Shown here: positions 1-7,422 of the stretch, in pieces | Layout: the number at the start of each line of letters is the position of its first letter | Position numbering within the stretch: position 1 is the first letter of the stretch | NCBI GenBank assembly: GCA_036703985.1 | Contig: DATNQN010000026.1 | Span: 1 to 64,000, forward strand | Direction: 5' to 3' | From: Leptolyngbyaceae cyanobacterium | Lineage (GTDB): Bacteria > Cyanobacteriota > Cyanobacteriia > Cyanobacteriales > Aerosakkonemataceae | DNA length: 64,000 nt | The notes under the pieces: model-generated | Databases searched by the model: none | What the model was told of the DNA's origin: nothing | What the model saw: only the letters and a program-made list of their open reading frames with translations | Program-made: the position numbers and the translations under genes

Positions 1-5
1 CGGAT

Positions 6-113
6 GATTGCAGGTTGGTTGCAATTAATCCTGGTTCAGTTGCAATTAATCCTGGCTGAAGCGCAATTATAGTTGCATTTAATCCTGGTTTGAAAATGTC
101 TTGATTGCAGGTT
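6..113. repeat. Iteron-like direct repeats at the window edge
   Basis: Three near-identical 16-bp units TTGCAATTAATCCTGG lie at 19-34, 40-55 and 73-88 (the third has one change). The first two are spaced 21 bp start to start, about two helical turns. A second short word, GATTGCAGGTT, occurs at 6-16 and about 103-113. The spacing recalls plasmid iterons, but they could also be the end of a mobile element cut by the window edge. No replication gene is visible next to them. Confidence 0.45.
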
Positions 114-120
114 TGAGCGA

Positions 121-261
121 TTAGTATTGCAGGTCGCTACAAGTAGGCATCGCGGTCTGATTGTGAGTGTCAGCAAACGATGGAGTAGCAGCTAACGCTA
201 ATAATGCCAAACTAGCGATCGCTGCGTTCAATACTGTCTGAGTAGGGGTAGTCATTTTCAT
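121..261 (-). CDS. 46-aa secreted peptide, possibly a truncated gene
   Basis: A short reading frame starts at ATG 261 behind GAGG (the second ATG is at 255) and ends at 121, next to the direct repeats. It encodes an N-terminal signal-like segment (residues about 10-30, rich in Ala and Leu, ending near PSFA) followed by only about 16 residues with one Cys. It has its own MerR-type promoter at 314-345, which argues that it was or is a metal-induced exported protein. Because the mature part is tiny and stops at the repeats, it may be the remnant of a longer gene. No family recognised. Confidence 0.45.
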   Translation of the reverse strand: MKMTTPTQTVLNAAIASLALLALAATPSFADTHNQTAMPTCSDLQY

Positions 262-313
262 TTTTATCCTCAATTATTCTGTTGCTTGACGGGTGCATTT
301 GGCACTATCACTC

Positions 314-345
314 AGGCTACACTCTCTAGCCGACTAGAGAGTCAA
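314..345 (-). promoter_or_regulatory. MerR-type operator-promoter A
   Basis: The dyad ACTCTCTAG-CCGA-CTAGAGAGT lies between a minus-strand -35 TTGACT (345-340) and a -10 TAGCCT (319-314), a 20-bp spacer. The long spacer with a central dyad is the hallmark of promoters activated by MerR-family proteins. It points at the 46-aa peptide and is arranged back to back with site B. Confidence 0.7.
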
Positions 346-518
346 GAATTTCTAGCTCTCATTTAAAATTCGTTACAATACCGAGTTCGCACAGGGCGAT
401 GCCTACAGCTTTCCAGCGCACGCGCAGTTGGCGACCAATCGCACTCTTCTAAGTGCTGAGAATATATCCTTAGACTACCGAACTAAGTTTTGCGGGCGAA
501 TAGTATTCCGAGTTCAGG

Positions 519-549
519 TTGACTCTCTAGCCCACTAGAGAGTTAATAA
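519..549 (+). promoter_or_regulatory. MerR-type operator-promoter B
   Basis: TTGACT (519-524) is followed by the dyad ACTCTCTAG-CCCA-CTAGAGAGT and the -10 TAATAA (544-549), a 19-bp spacer. It drives the thioredoxin-like gene at 580. Sites A and B are the only two of the ten with a TCTAG rather than TCCAG core. Confidence 0.75.
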
Positions 550-579
550 TAGGAGCCAAGAGAGTTCTTGGTAGATATT

Positions 580-837
580 ATGGCTCAACGTCAAATTGAG
601 ATTTTTACGGCTGATTGTCCTCTGTGCGATGAAACAGTTCAATTGTTACAAGAACTGACCTGTCCCAGTTGTGAGATATCGATTTATAACCTGCGAGAGG
701 GTGAATCAAGAGAAAAAGCTCAGCAGTATGGGGTGAATGCAGTTCCAGCGATCGCTATCAATGGGACGCTTGTACTGACAGGTACTCCAAGCCGAGAGCA
801 ACTTATCGCTGCTGGCGTAGGTCAGCCCTTGCCTTGA
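580..837 (+). CDS. Small thioredoxin/glutaredoxin-like protein
   Basis: This 85-aa protein has the thioredoxin-fold pattern of a short beta strand followed by a CPLC motif near residue 13, a second CPSC pair about 16 residues later, and the VPAIAINGTLVLTG stretch typical of the cis-Pro side of thioredoxin and glutaredoxin folds. It is likely a cytoplasmic dithiol protein for reduction of metal-stressed thiols or metal binding; four cysteines in two CPxC pairs is unusual for a plain glutaredoxin. An upstream in-frame TTG exists at 568. ATG 580 is preferred because the predicted transcript from operator B would start near 556, leaving AGGAG (551-555) outside the message. Confidence 0.75.
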   Translation: MAQRQIEIFTADCPLCDETVQLLQELTCPSCEISIYNLREGESREKAQQYGVNAVPAIAINGTLVLTGTPSREQLIAAGVGQPLP

Positions 838-1159
838 CATCAAACACGGACTCTTAAAAGACAGACAGTCAGGGGAAAAAATCCATAACAAAGCGATGAA
901 AGTCTCTCTTCTTTTGTTTCTTCCCATCCATAACGGAAAATCTTAGGTATATAACGATTTACAGCTTGGTAAAATACACCCCTTCTAGGAGCGGGTGAGA
1001 GCAGATAATCTGTCGGTTACAAAACACAAACAATCGCTAAACCCACCCCCATCTTTTGTTTGTACGTCAGGAGTCGCAACCCATTATAATTGCGGCCCAC
1101 TCCTTAGCATTTAGCGATCGCAGCGATTACGATTAGGAGCGTATCATTCGAGTCAAAAT
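838..1159. other. Intergenic, nothing recognised
   Basis: These 322 bases separate the thioredoxin-like gene from the end of the convergent MATE gene. I see no gene, operator or clear terminator; only scattered HIP1-related GCGATCGC words. Confidence 0.4.
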
Positions 1160-2470
1160 TTATTCTTTCCTAAGATTAAATGCTAGACAAGATACTTCTG
1201 TTGCTAAGGCAATAATCATGGCGATCGCGGCAGCAATAGCACCCTGCACCCCGACCTGGACTCCCAAGAATGCCACTACCAGCAAAATTATCGTGCCAAT
1301 CCAGGTAGCACGATTCACGCCTAGCGTCTGACCTGACCCCACCAAAAAGCCCTGTGTGGCATTTTGAACCGCCACAAGTAAAGGTACAAAAGCGCACAAC
1401 AGCAACACGGGACGGATAGCTTCGACCAGAGCAGAATCTTTACCCACAAAGCTCTCAACTACTATTAGCCCTAATGGAGTAGTGCTGCCCAACAGCAACA
1501 AAAGCGAACAGAGCATACCCGCGCTGAGGGCAAACGCAATCAATTGGCGATCGGCAACTTGACCTCGGTTTTTAATAATCACTTGCTGCACCATGCGGGT
1601 CGCGTTCGCAATTACCAAAACCAATCCCCAAGCCGCTGGCCAAGCCGCTAGTGCAATATCAGCATCTTGGGCACGGGCGATAATTCCCACCAGCATCGCA
1701 CGTCCACCCCATACCACCAGCATCGAAGATGCTAAGGGCCAATAAAATTTCCAGACGCTTTTGAGATTGGTGGGCAGCTTTGGCTCAGAATCAGTCGGAT
1801 GAGGGGGACGAGTGGCTCCCAGTTTCTGCGCCGCAAGCGTTACGACCAGCGCCTCTAACACGACCCCAGCCATCAGAGCAGTTCCCGCCAGCAGTGCGCC
1901 TTCTACCTTAAAGGTAAATCCGCTCCAAAGCACGAGTGCTACAATAACCAGACGAGCGATGCTGGCTTGTGCAACCGCTTGGGAATGACCAGCGTGAATC
2001 AATAACCCTTGGAAGTAACGCCGCCAAGCGATCGTAAACGGCCAGAGAATCATCAACGTCAACACAATACGCACTGTTTGCTGCAATTGGGATGGAATCC
2101 CCAAGAGCGTGCCGCCTAGCGTTGCAAAAACGAATGGCAGCGTCAGTAACAACAGTAAGGCGCTCAATCCACCCCCTGCTAAAAGCGTGAATCGCCACAA
2201 AGCACGGCGCGATCGCGCCGTTGGTGCAAGGGCATTCGAGGCGTGCAGGATCGTAATAATTGGACTTTCAAAAAAGACCGCTAGCGATTTGGCAATGCCC
2301 AAGGCTGCCAAATTCACCCGTGTGTCGGGTAGGTGAGCTAGGGCGGTGGTCATCATCGGATCGCCGCAAGCCATTGCCACATCGCTGAGGGACAGCGGGA
2401 TAAACTGCCGCCACAAATCTAAAAAACTGATTTTTGACGGACTATTAGAAGCCTTTAAAGTCATGGTCAC
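1160..2470 (-). CDS. MATE/MviN-like multidrug or metabolite exporter
   Basis: This 436-aa integral membrane protein has about twelve hydrophobic segments and no soluble domain. Its layout, with a conserved SDVAMACGDPMMTTALAHLP stretch in the first helix region, fits the MATE/MOP flippase superfamily, though it is divergent and the substrate cannot be read. The start codon overlaps the stop of the upstream PLP-enzyme gene (2467-2470, ATGA), so the two are translationally coupled. The pair sits under a CopR-type box at 3697. The inferred role is export of whatever the PLP enzyme helps make. Confidence 0.75.
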   Translation of the reverse strand: MTMTLKASNSPSKISFLDLWRQFIPLSLSDVAMACGDPMMTTALAHLPDTRVNLAALGIAKSLAVFFESPIITILHASNALAPTARSRRALWRFTLLAGGGLSALLLLLTLPFVFATLGGTLLGIPSQLQQTVRIVLTLMILWPFTIAWRRYFQGLLIHAGHSQAVAQASIARLVIVALVLWSGFTFKVEGALLAGTALMAGVVLEALVVTLAAQKLGATRPPHPTDSEPKLPTNLKSVWKFYWPLASSMLVVWGGRAMLVGIIARAQDADIALAAWPAAWGLVLVIANATRMVQQVIIKNRGQVADRQLIAFALSAGMLCSLLLLLGSTTPLGLIVVESFVGKDSALVEAIRPVLLLCAFVPLLVAVQNATQGFLVGSGQTLGVNRATWIGTIILLVVAFLGVQVGVQGAIAAAIAMIIALATEVSCLAFNLRKE

Positions 2471-3543
2471 GCGGCTTGTTGCTGTCGCAAAAGGGTTTCA
2501 GGAACGGGTTGAAGGGCGCGGATTGTTGCAGTGAGCGCTTTTTCTGACAAAATCTCAATCCCCTGCTGGGTCAGCCATTGCGGATCGTAGACAGTTTCGA
2601 GATAGCGATCGCCCCGATCCGGGTTCAACAATACCATGCGTTGAGAGCTTTGATATTGGGTGCCATAGGCAAGGGCAGCAGCAACGATCGCACCAGTGGA
2701 TGCCCCCAGCAGCAATCCCTCTCGACGCGCCAAGACATGGCAAACTGAGAAAGCAAGGCGATCGGTCACAGAATAAGCTGCATCCAGAACCATCGGGTCA
2801 AAATTAGGCGGCACAAAGGATAACCCCAATCCTGTCATTTTATAAGGATGGGACGGGGTGCCAAAGATGGCTGAACCTGCCACATCTACGCCGACAATTC
2901 GAGTTTGGGGATAGCGTTGCTTGAAATATCGGCTGATTCCGCCCAGTTGTCCAGCAGTGCTGACTCCGATGACGATAACATTCGGTGCGCCGCCAAATGC
3001 CTGTTCGATTTCGCGGGCGGTGAATTGCTCGTGTGCGGTTGGGTTATGGGGATTTCGGTGTTGGCAGGGATACCATGCACCAGGAATAGTCTGGGCGAGT
3101 TCTTGGGCTTTTTGCATCCTCGCCACTTGCATCGAGCCATTGACATCTGCCGCACTCAGGGGTACATCTACCATTTCTGCCCCATAAGCTGCCAGCATTC
3201 GCCGAATCGGAGGCGGTGTTTTGGCATCGACAACAATTATGACGCGATAGCCCCGCGCTGCACCAATCATTGCCAGACCAATGCCAAAGTTACCAGAACT
3301 CGATTCAACGATCGTGCCACCACAGGCCAGCAAACCGCTACGTTCTGCCTGTTTAACCAGATAAACAGCATTTTTCTCTTTGATGCTACCACCGGGGTTG
3401 CAGGATTCCAATTTAAGATAAAATTCGTGTTCCTGACAGAGTTCGCTCAAGCGATTGAGCCGAACAATGGGAACATTCCCGATCGCCTCCGTGATATCGC
3501 GAGACAGCAATGATTTGACAGTGTTTTCTAGAATGTGGGACAT
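2467..3543 (-). CDS. SbnA-like PLP-dependent synthase (cysteine synthase fold)
   Basis: This 358-aa protein is a fold-type II PLP enzyme with NPGGSIKEKNA (PLP lysine about K55), ESSSGNFG (about 80-87) for substrate carboxylate binding, and GASTGA for the cofactor phosphate. From memory it is closer to SbnA (N-(2-amino-2-carboxyethyl)-L-glutamate synthase of staphyloferrin B synthesis) than to CysK: shared features are VDAK at the second strand, GSMQVARMQKAQEL, GVSTAGQLGG, VGVDVAGSAIFG, GLGLSFVP and NPDRGDRYLETVYD near the end. SbnA joins O-phosphoserine and glutamate. No SbnB-like dehydrogenase is in the window, so the product is uncertain; an ordinary cysteine synthase paralog remains possible. 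Confidence 0.75.
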   Translation of the reverse strand: MSHILENTVKSLLSRDITEAIGNVPIVRLNRLSELCQEHEFYLKLESCNPGGSIKEKNAVYLVKQAERSGLLACGGTIVESSSGNFGIGLAMIGAARGYRVIIVVDAKTPPPIRRMLAAYGAEMVDVPLSAADVNGSMQVARMQKAQELAQTIPGAWYPCQHRNPHNPTAHEQFTAREIEQAFGGAPNVIVIGVSTAGQLGGISRYFKQRYPQTRIVGVDVAGSAIFGTPSHPYKMTGLGLSFVPPNFDPMVLDAAYSVTDRLAFSVCHVLARREGLLLGASTGAIVAAALAYGTQYQSSQRMVLLNPDRGDRYLETVYDPQWLTQQGIEILSEKALTATIRALQPVPETLLRQQQAA

Positions 3544-3696
3544 ACCTTTGGATATTCAAAATCGACAGGTTGGATATAAGGATCGCTCTTGGTTCACGTC
3601 CGGTCGTAACTTGAAGACCAACAAAAACACCCAATGATATAATGTGCTGTCCGGAGCGTAAGGCGCTTTGCCTAATTACCAGTTTTATAGAGCCGA

Positions 3697-3713
3697 ATGA
3701 AATTAGGATGAAA
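3697..3713 (-). promoter_or_regulatory. CopR-type box upstream of the SbnA-like/MATE operon
   Basis: Read on the minus strand the site is exactly TTTCATCCTAATTTCAT, identical to the boxes before the copper genes. A TAATTA that may serve as -10 follows about 18 bp downstream. The nearest gene in its direction starts at 3543, so it should control the PLP-enzyme/MATE pair. Confidence 0.7.
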
Positions 3714-3869
3714 TTTTGAAGTAAGTACCTGGGTTTTTGAAGTGCCTCGATCTGTAGCGGTTTATAGCTAACCTAAATCAGGCGTACAAATTAACCCAAG
3801 GTCAACTTCTTATCCAGTAGAGCAATCGTACAAATAATTTAGGCTAGCTAGAGAACGCTAACAGTTCCT

Positions 3870-4757
3870 TCAGATAACGTTCACCCAAAAATCAGCCGTC
3901 ACAATTTCACCATTGCGCTTGAATTGACCCCAAAGTTTATACATTCCCGGTTTGGGAAAGCGAGTCATGAAATGAATTTTCCCGGCAGGAGTTCCTGTCA
4001 ACGCATGAGCATGAATATAATTGGCTTCGGTGAGAACCGGAGCTTGATGTAAAATTACTAAATGCCCTGCTTCTCCTAAGTAAGGTTGTAAATCTGTTAC
4101 AGGCTGATTATTAGCAGCATTTTTGAGGTGAAACATCACAGTTAGTTCCTCACCTGCTTTGACTGTAGGAGTGGACAATATTAGCTCCACTTTAGTATTA
4201 GCAAACGTTTTCGTGTGACTCAAGTTCCTTTCTGGAATAGATATATTTTTTCTAGAAACTTGGGTTTTGAGAACCGAAATTTGTTCAGAGTTTCCAGCAG
4301 GTTTGTACTCGCTGAAAAAGGTGTAATTTCCGGGTTTGGGAAAACGAGTATTGATTTCAAAGCGCCCATTTCCTTTGTAGCTTGGGTGAATATGAGAGAA
4401 AAAATGAAGGTCATCACTCACTATAATTAAGTGCATGAGTTCTTCTTGAAATCTGTCGAATTTTTCAATTGATTTATTCGTTGAATCTTGAATGCTAATC
4501 GTTAAAGGAATGTCAGTATTGGGAATAATATTTCTTGGTGCTGTGAGTTTGGCTTTGGTAAATACTTTATTTTCTGTATGATTCCCGTGATTTGTTGAAT
4601 GTCCATCATGAGCATGATTTATTTCTTTCAGTGGATGTTCCTCTTGGTGGTTATTTACGACATTTGCTGCTGTCTCATTGGTTTTAGTTGATAACGAGCA
4701 ACTTTGGGCAAGTAATAAAGTAGTTACAATGGCGATCGCAGTGCTAAAACGGTGCAT
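3870..4757 (-). CDS. His-rich periplasmic lipoprotein, two metal-binding-like domains
   Basis: This 295-aa protein begins with a lipoprotein signal ending LAQSC (Cys20), then a His-rich linker (residues about 37-63) with NHAHDGHS and NHGNH. Two similar beta-rich domains follow; each carries a paired histidine motif (HLIIVSD..HFFSHIHP near 107-125, and GHLVIL..YIHAHA near 230-250) and a FPKPGxY turn. The whole looks like a periplasmic metal-binding protein. A paralog lies at 58826-59725. It sits 98 bp downstream of the small secreted protein at 4856 and probably shares its MerR-type promoter C. No enzymatic motif is visible. Confidence 0.7.
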   Translation of the reverse strand: MHRFSTAIAIVTTLLLAQSCSLSTKTNETAANVVNNHQEEHPLKEINHAHDGHSTNHGNHTENKVFTKAKLTAPRNIIPNTDIPLTISIQDSTNKSIEKFDRFQEELMHLIIVSDDLHFFSHIHPSYKGNGRFEINTRFPKPGNYTFFSEYKPAGNSEQISVLKTQVSRKNISIPERNLSHTKTFANTKVELILSTPTVKAGEELTVMFHLKNAANNQPVTDLQPYLGEAGHLVILHQAPVLTEANYIHAHALTGTPAGKIHFMTRFPKPGMYKLWGQFKRNGEIVTADFWVNVI

Positions 4758-4855
4758 TAGAATTCCTCCTATTGAAAAACTGTTAATCCTGAATTGGAAT
4801 TATTTCAACTACAGCTATCTTAAAATCTCCATTACACTTTGTTCAATTTCAAAAA

Positions 4856-5212
4856 TTAATGATGGGTAGTGAGCGTCCGTAATAAAAACTCCACAGTATT
4901 CAAGTACCCTCTATCTGTTGCAAGCTGCGGTGATAGTTTGTTAGCCTTAATCGCAGCTTCAACTAATTTCTCTGCACGTACTGTTCCCATCTGATAAGCA
5001 GAGATAAGCCCCATAGAGCTAGGAATTCCTTGCTCACTTAAGTAACCTTGATTAGCCAAATAGACAAGTTCAAAAGGGGTAAGTTGCTTAGCTAATTCAA
5101 GAGTTTGATTCAAGGTTGCTGAATTGATTGCTTGCGTTTCGGCTCGGATTACAGGTGCGATCGCAGTAGACAAGAGTAAGAAAGATAAACTACCAATAAT
5201 TAAACGTTTCAT
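4856..5212 (-). CDS. Small secreted protein, copy 1 (unknown function)
   Basis: This 118-aa protein starts at ATG 5212 behind GGAGG; a longer frame from 5236 is open but lacks such a site. It has a signal peptide (MKRLIIGSLSFLLL, cleavage near RAE) and a mature helical region containing LTPFELVYLANQGYLSEQGIP and LVEAAIKANKLSP. The paralog at 35054-35407 shares these motifs and also has a MerR-type promoter, so it is a reproducible member of the metal response. No cysteine and almost no histidine in the mature part, so metal binding is not obvious. Confidence 0.75.
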   Translation of the reverse strand: MKRLIIGSLSFLLLSTAIAPVIRAETQAINSATLNQTLELAKQLTPFELVYLANQGYLSEQGIPSSMGLISAYQMGTVRAEKLVEAAIKANKLSPQLATDRGYLNTVEFLLRTLTTHH

Positions 5213-5289
5213 GGTCAGACCTCCTGGATAAGTCAAAAGAATTAGGAATAGTCAAATAAGTAGTTCATTGCTTCATTTGACCTAAATTA

Positions 5290-5321
5290 ACTGTAAACTC
5301 TCCAGCAAACTGGAGAGTCAA
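5290..5321 (-). promoter_or_regulatory. MerR-type operator-promoter C
   Basis: Minus-strand TTGACT (5321-5316), 20-bp spacer with ACTCTCCAG-CAAA-CTGGAGAGT, and -10 TACAGT (5295-5290). It drives the small secreted protein and probably the downstream lipoprotein. Confidence 0.75.
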
Positions 5322-5369
5322 GGGGATAAATAAAAATATTTTTTGGGTGAACCAAGTGGGTCAAATGAC

Positions 5370-5407
5370 AAAAAAAAGGAAGGTTCTCCGCTGTAGAAAA
5401 CCTTCCA
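5370..5407 (-). terminator. Rho-independent terminator after merR copy 1
   Basis: On the minus strand GGAAGGTT and AACCTTCC form a stem followed by eight T residues. It lies about 240 bp downstream of the MerR stop. Confidence 0.6.
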
Positions 5408-5504
5408 GATTAGTAGATCGACCAAATTAAAAGTACACCACCCTTACCCTAAAAAACGGTGGAATATTCACCTAGTTAGTGCTGTAGGGAATCCTTTCGC
5501 TGTG

Positions 5505-5579
5505 ATGGAATGGTACAGCTTCATTCACCTGACAGCTATGTTGAGTTTATTTGTGTTGGCTTACTTGAAAATCTCTTAA
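5505..5579 (+). CDS. Possible 24-aa membrane peptide
   Basis: ATG 5505 opens a 24-codon frame ending at TAA 5579, encoding one hydrophobic segment (MEWYSFIHLTAMLSLFVLAY and four more residues). The ribosome site is weak and no promoter is recognised. It lies in the roughly 430-bp gap between operator C and the end of merR, which otherwise holds only the terminator. It may be chance. Confidence 0.2.
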   Translation: MEWYSFIHLTAMLSLFVLAYLKIS

Positions 5580-5645
5580 GCAGAAGAAAAATTCCTTCTA
5601 CTTTTTCTTGCCTTACCCTTTCATTTGAGTTAGCTTAAACTAATA

Positions 5646-6059
5646 TTAGAGTGACTGAATAATTGGGCAAATTGTTTCTTTAGGGTGTTGAGGGATAGTC
5701 GTCCAACCAGACAGGAGACCCTCTAGTTCCTGTTTGAGAATTTGCAAATCTCGAATTTGTTGCTCAATGGCTGCCACTTTATCTTCTAACTTGACTTTAA
5801 TATGGTCGCAAGGTAAGTCCCCTTTTTCGTGAACCTCCAGAAACTCTTTAATTTCCAACAAGCTTAATCCCAAACTTTGCGCTCGTTTGATAAATTTCAA
5901 GCGAGTCAACACATCCGAGTTGAATAAGCGATAGCCGCCTTCTGTCCTACCTAAAGCTTTAAGCAAGCCCAGTTCTTCGTAGTAGCGGATCGTTTTGATG
6001 GGAATACCGCTCTCTTTGGCAACTGAGCCAATTTGTTTCAAGGGTTCCTGAACTAGCAT
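5646..6059 (-). CDS. MerR-family metal-responsive activator, copy 1
   Basis: This 137-aa protein has the MerR winged-helix head (IGSVAKESGIPIKTIRYYEE), the second wing (GRTEGGYRLF) and the FIKRAQSLGLSL helix, then a dimer coiled coil and a short C-terminal metal loop. ATG 6059 with GGAG six bases upstream is preferred to the in-frame TTG at 6071. It has Cys84 in LPCDH and Cys131 in ICPII, but no cysteine at the start of the metal loop where CueR and ZntR have one. Cys84 matches the position that is Cys in divalent-metal sensors and Ser in copper CueR. It is transcribed from operator D, so it is probably autoregulated. Confidence 0.85.
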   Translation of the reverse strand: MLVQEPLKQIGSVAKESGIPIKTIRYYEELGLLKALGRTEGGYRLFNSDVLTRLKFIKRAQSLGLSLLEIKEFLEVHEKGDLPCDHIKVKLEDKVAAIEQQIRDLQILKQELEGLLSGWTTIPQHPKETICPIIQSL

Positions 6060-6094
6060 ATCCTGCTCCAAGACCTACAACATCGGTTAGTTTT

Positions 6095-6126
6095 ATCCTA
6101 AACTCTCCAGTCAACCGGAGAGTCAA
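6095..6126 (-). promoter_or_regulatory. MerR-type operator-promoter D
   Basis: Minus-strand TTGACT (6126-6121), 20-bp spacer with ACTCTCCGG-TTGA-CTGGAGAGT, and -10 TAGGAT (6100-6095). It drives merR copy 1 and is the only operator in the gap shared with the divergent phytochelatin synthase gene. Confidence 0.8.
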
Positions 6127-6219
6127 GTAAAAAGTTCGACGGTTTGATAGTTGACGGCGAACCCATAAACTGGCTAGGCTTGCTGCCACTGAGGAATCAA
6201 CCCGATAAGCTAAAAATCC

Positions 6220-7374
6220 ATGTCTGCTGAAGGATTCTACCGTCGCCCTATACCAGAACCTCTCATTTCCTTCTCTTCATCGGAAGGGAGGCAAATTTTT
6301 CGAGAAGCGCTGGAAATGGAAGGCATGGCAGGGTACTTTCCGTTAGCCGAACAGTTTCACACCCAAGCAGAACCCGCTTTTTGCGGTTTGGGAACGCTGG
6401 TGATTGTCCTCAATGCACTTTCCATCGATCCAGGACGGATTTGGAAAGGTGTATGGCGCTGGTACGGGGAAGAATTTTTAGATTGCTGTCAGCCACTCCC
6501 TGTTGTGCAAAACAACGGTATTACGTTCGATGAATTTGTCTGTTTGGCTCGTTGTAATGGCGCGATCGCAACTCCATATCGCTACAACCAGAGCAGTCTA
6601 GATGATTTTCGGGAAGCTGTACAACAGGCGAGTGCTACCCCTGAAGGAATTCATATTGTTGCTGCCTATAGCCGACGAATCTTAGGACAAACGGGAGATG
6701 GTCACTTTTCACCCATTGGCGGTTATCATCCTCAGCGAGACTTAGTTCTCCTGCTGGATGTTGCCCGTTTCAAATACCCGCCTCATTGGGTTCCCTTACC
6801 ACTACTTTGGCAAGCTTTTGAACCACTCGATCCGGCAACGGGCAAGTGCCGGGGTTACATCTCACTGCGTAAGAGCGATAATTTGCAGGAGACTTTTTTT
6901 CATGTCGCGCTTGACTTGCAGGAGTGGCATCGGATTGTACCTTACTTTGCAGAAATCATACCCACTGCTCTGGAGGTTGCACAGCCAGACTCACCTGTTG
7001 AAGCGGTGAGTGTGATTTTCCATCATTTACCTGCCGACTTTACAGAAATACTGCAAACTTCCGCCGACTGCACCGAAATTCCACAGAAACTACGGGAAGC
7101 CATTCAAGCTAGTCCCCTATTCAAACTTGTAGAAGAATCTTGGTCTAAGGGTGTGGTAGAACAGGGGCAATTGCAGCCACCGTACTTTGCAGAAATCATC
7201 ACAATGCTTCTCCTTTCCTGCCCTCAAAAACTATACAGAACGCTGGATGAGAATTTACAGGCGTGGTTTTCTCAAGTCCGACAACAAGAAAAATTAGTTT
7301 CACCACTGGATAGAGAGGTTCTGAAGTTGCAGGAGCAAATGGCTGCATTGCAAGAACTCAGTTTGAATTGTTGA
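6220..7374 (+). CDS. Phytochelatin synthase, plant-like, 384 aa
   Basis: The N-terminal 220 residues match phytochelatin synthase (gamma-glutamylcysteine dipeptidyl transpeptidase), which makes (gamma-Glu-Cys)n-Gly from glutathione. The papain-like triad is present as Cys55 (EPAFCGLG), His162 (GDGHFSPIGGYH) and Asp180 (LLLDVARFKYPPHWV), matching the Arabidopsis residues Cys56, His162 and Asp180. CC at 89-90 and Cys108/Cys112 (FVCLARC) also match plant positions. The C-terminal 160 residues form an additional domain absent from the roughly 240-aa cyanobacterial alr0975 type; it lacks the many cysteines of plant C-terminal domains. It is divergent to merR and shares the operator D gap, so metal induction is plausible. 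Confidence 0.9.
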   Translation: MSAEGFYRRPIPEPLISFSSSEGRQIFREALEMEGMAGYFPLAEQFHTQAEPAFCGLGTLVIVLNALSIDPGRIWKGVWRWYGEEFLDCCQPLPVVQNNGITFDEFVCLARCNGAIATPYRYNQSSLDDFREAVQQASATPEGIHIVAAYSRRILGQTGDGHFSPIGGYHPQRDLVLLLDVARFKYPPHWVPLPLLWQAFEPLDPATGKCRGYISLRKSDNLQETFFHVALDLQEWHRIVPYFAEIIPTALEVAQPDSPVEAVSVIFHHLPADFTEILQTSADCTEIPQKLREAIQASPLFKLVEESWSKGVVEQGQLQPPYFAEIITMLLLSCPQKLYRTLDENLQAWFSQVRQQEKLVSPLDREVLKLQEQMAALQELSLNC

Positions 7375-7422
7375 GCGTTCAATGCCAAAGCGATCGCATA
7401 CCATTGGTTACAACTCCATCCG

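Noticed and set aside
6-113. CRISPR array at the left edge
   Set aside because: Repeats are only 16 bp, spacings are 21 and 33 bp, and no cas gene is near.
2467-3543. Plain housekeeping cysteine synthase
   Set aside because: Not fully excluded, but the SbnA-type motifs, exporter coupling and CopR box make a specialised role more likely.
5616-5640. CopR box before merR copy 1
   Set aside because: Only one TTTCAT is present; there is no second half-site at 5 bp.
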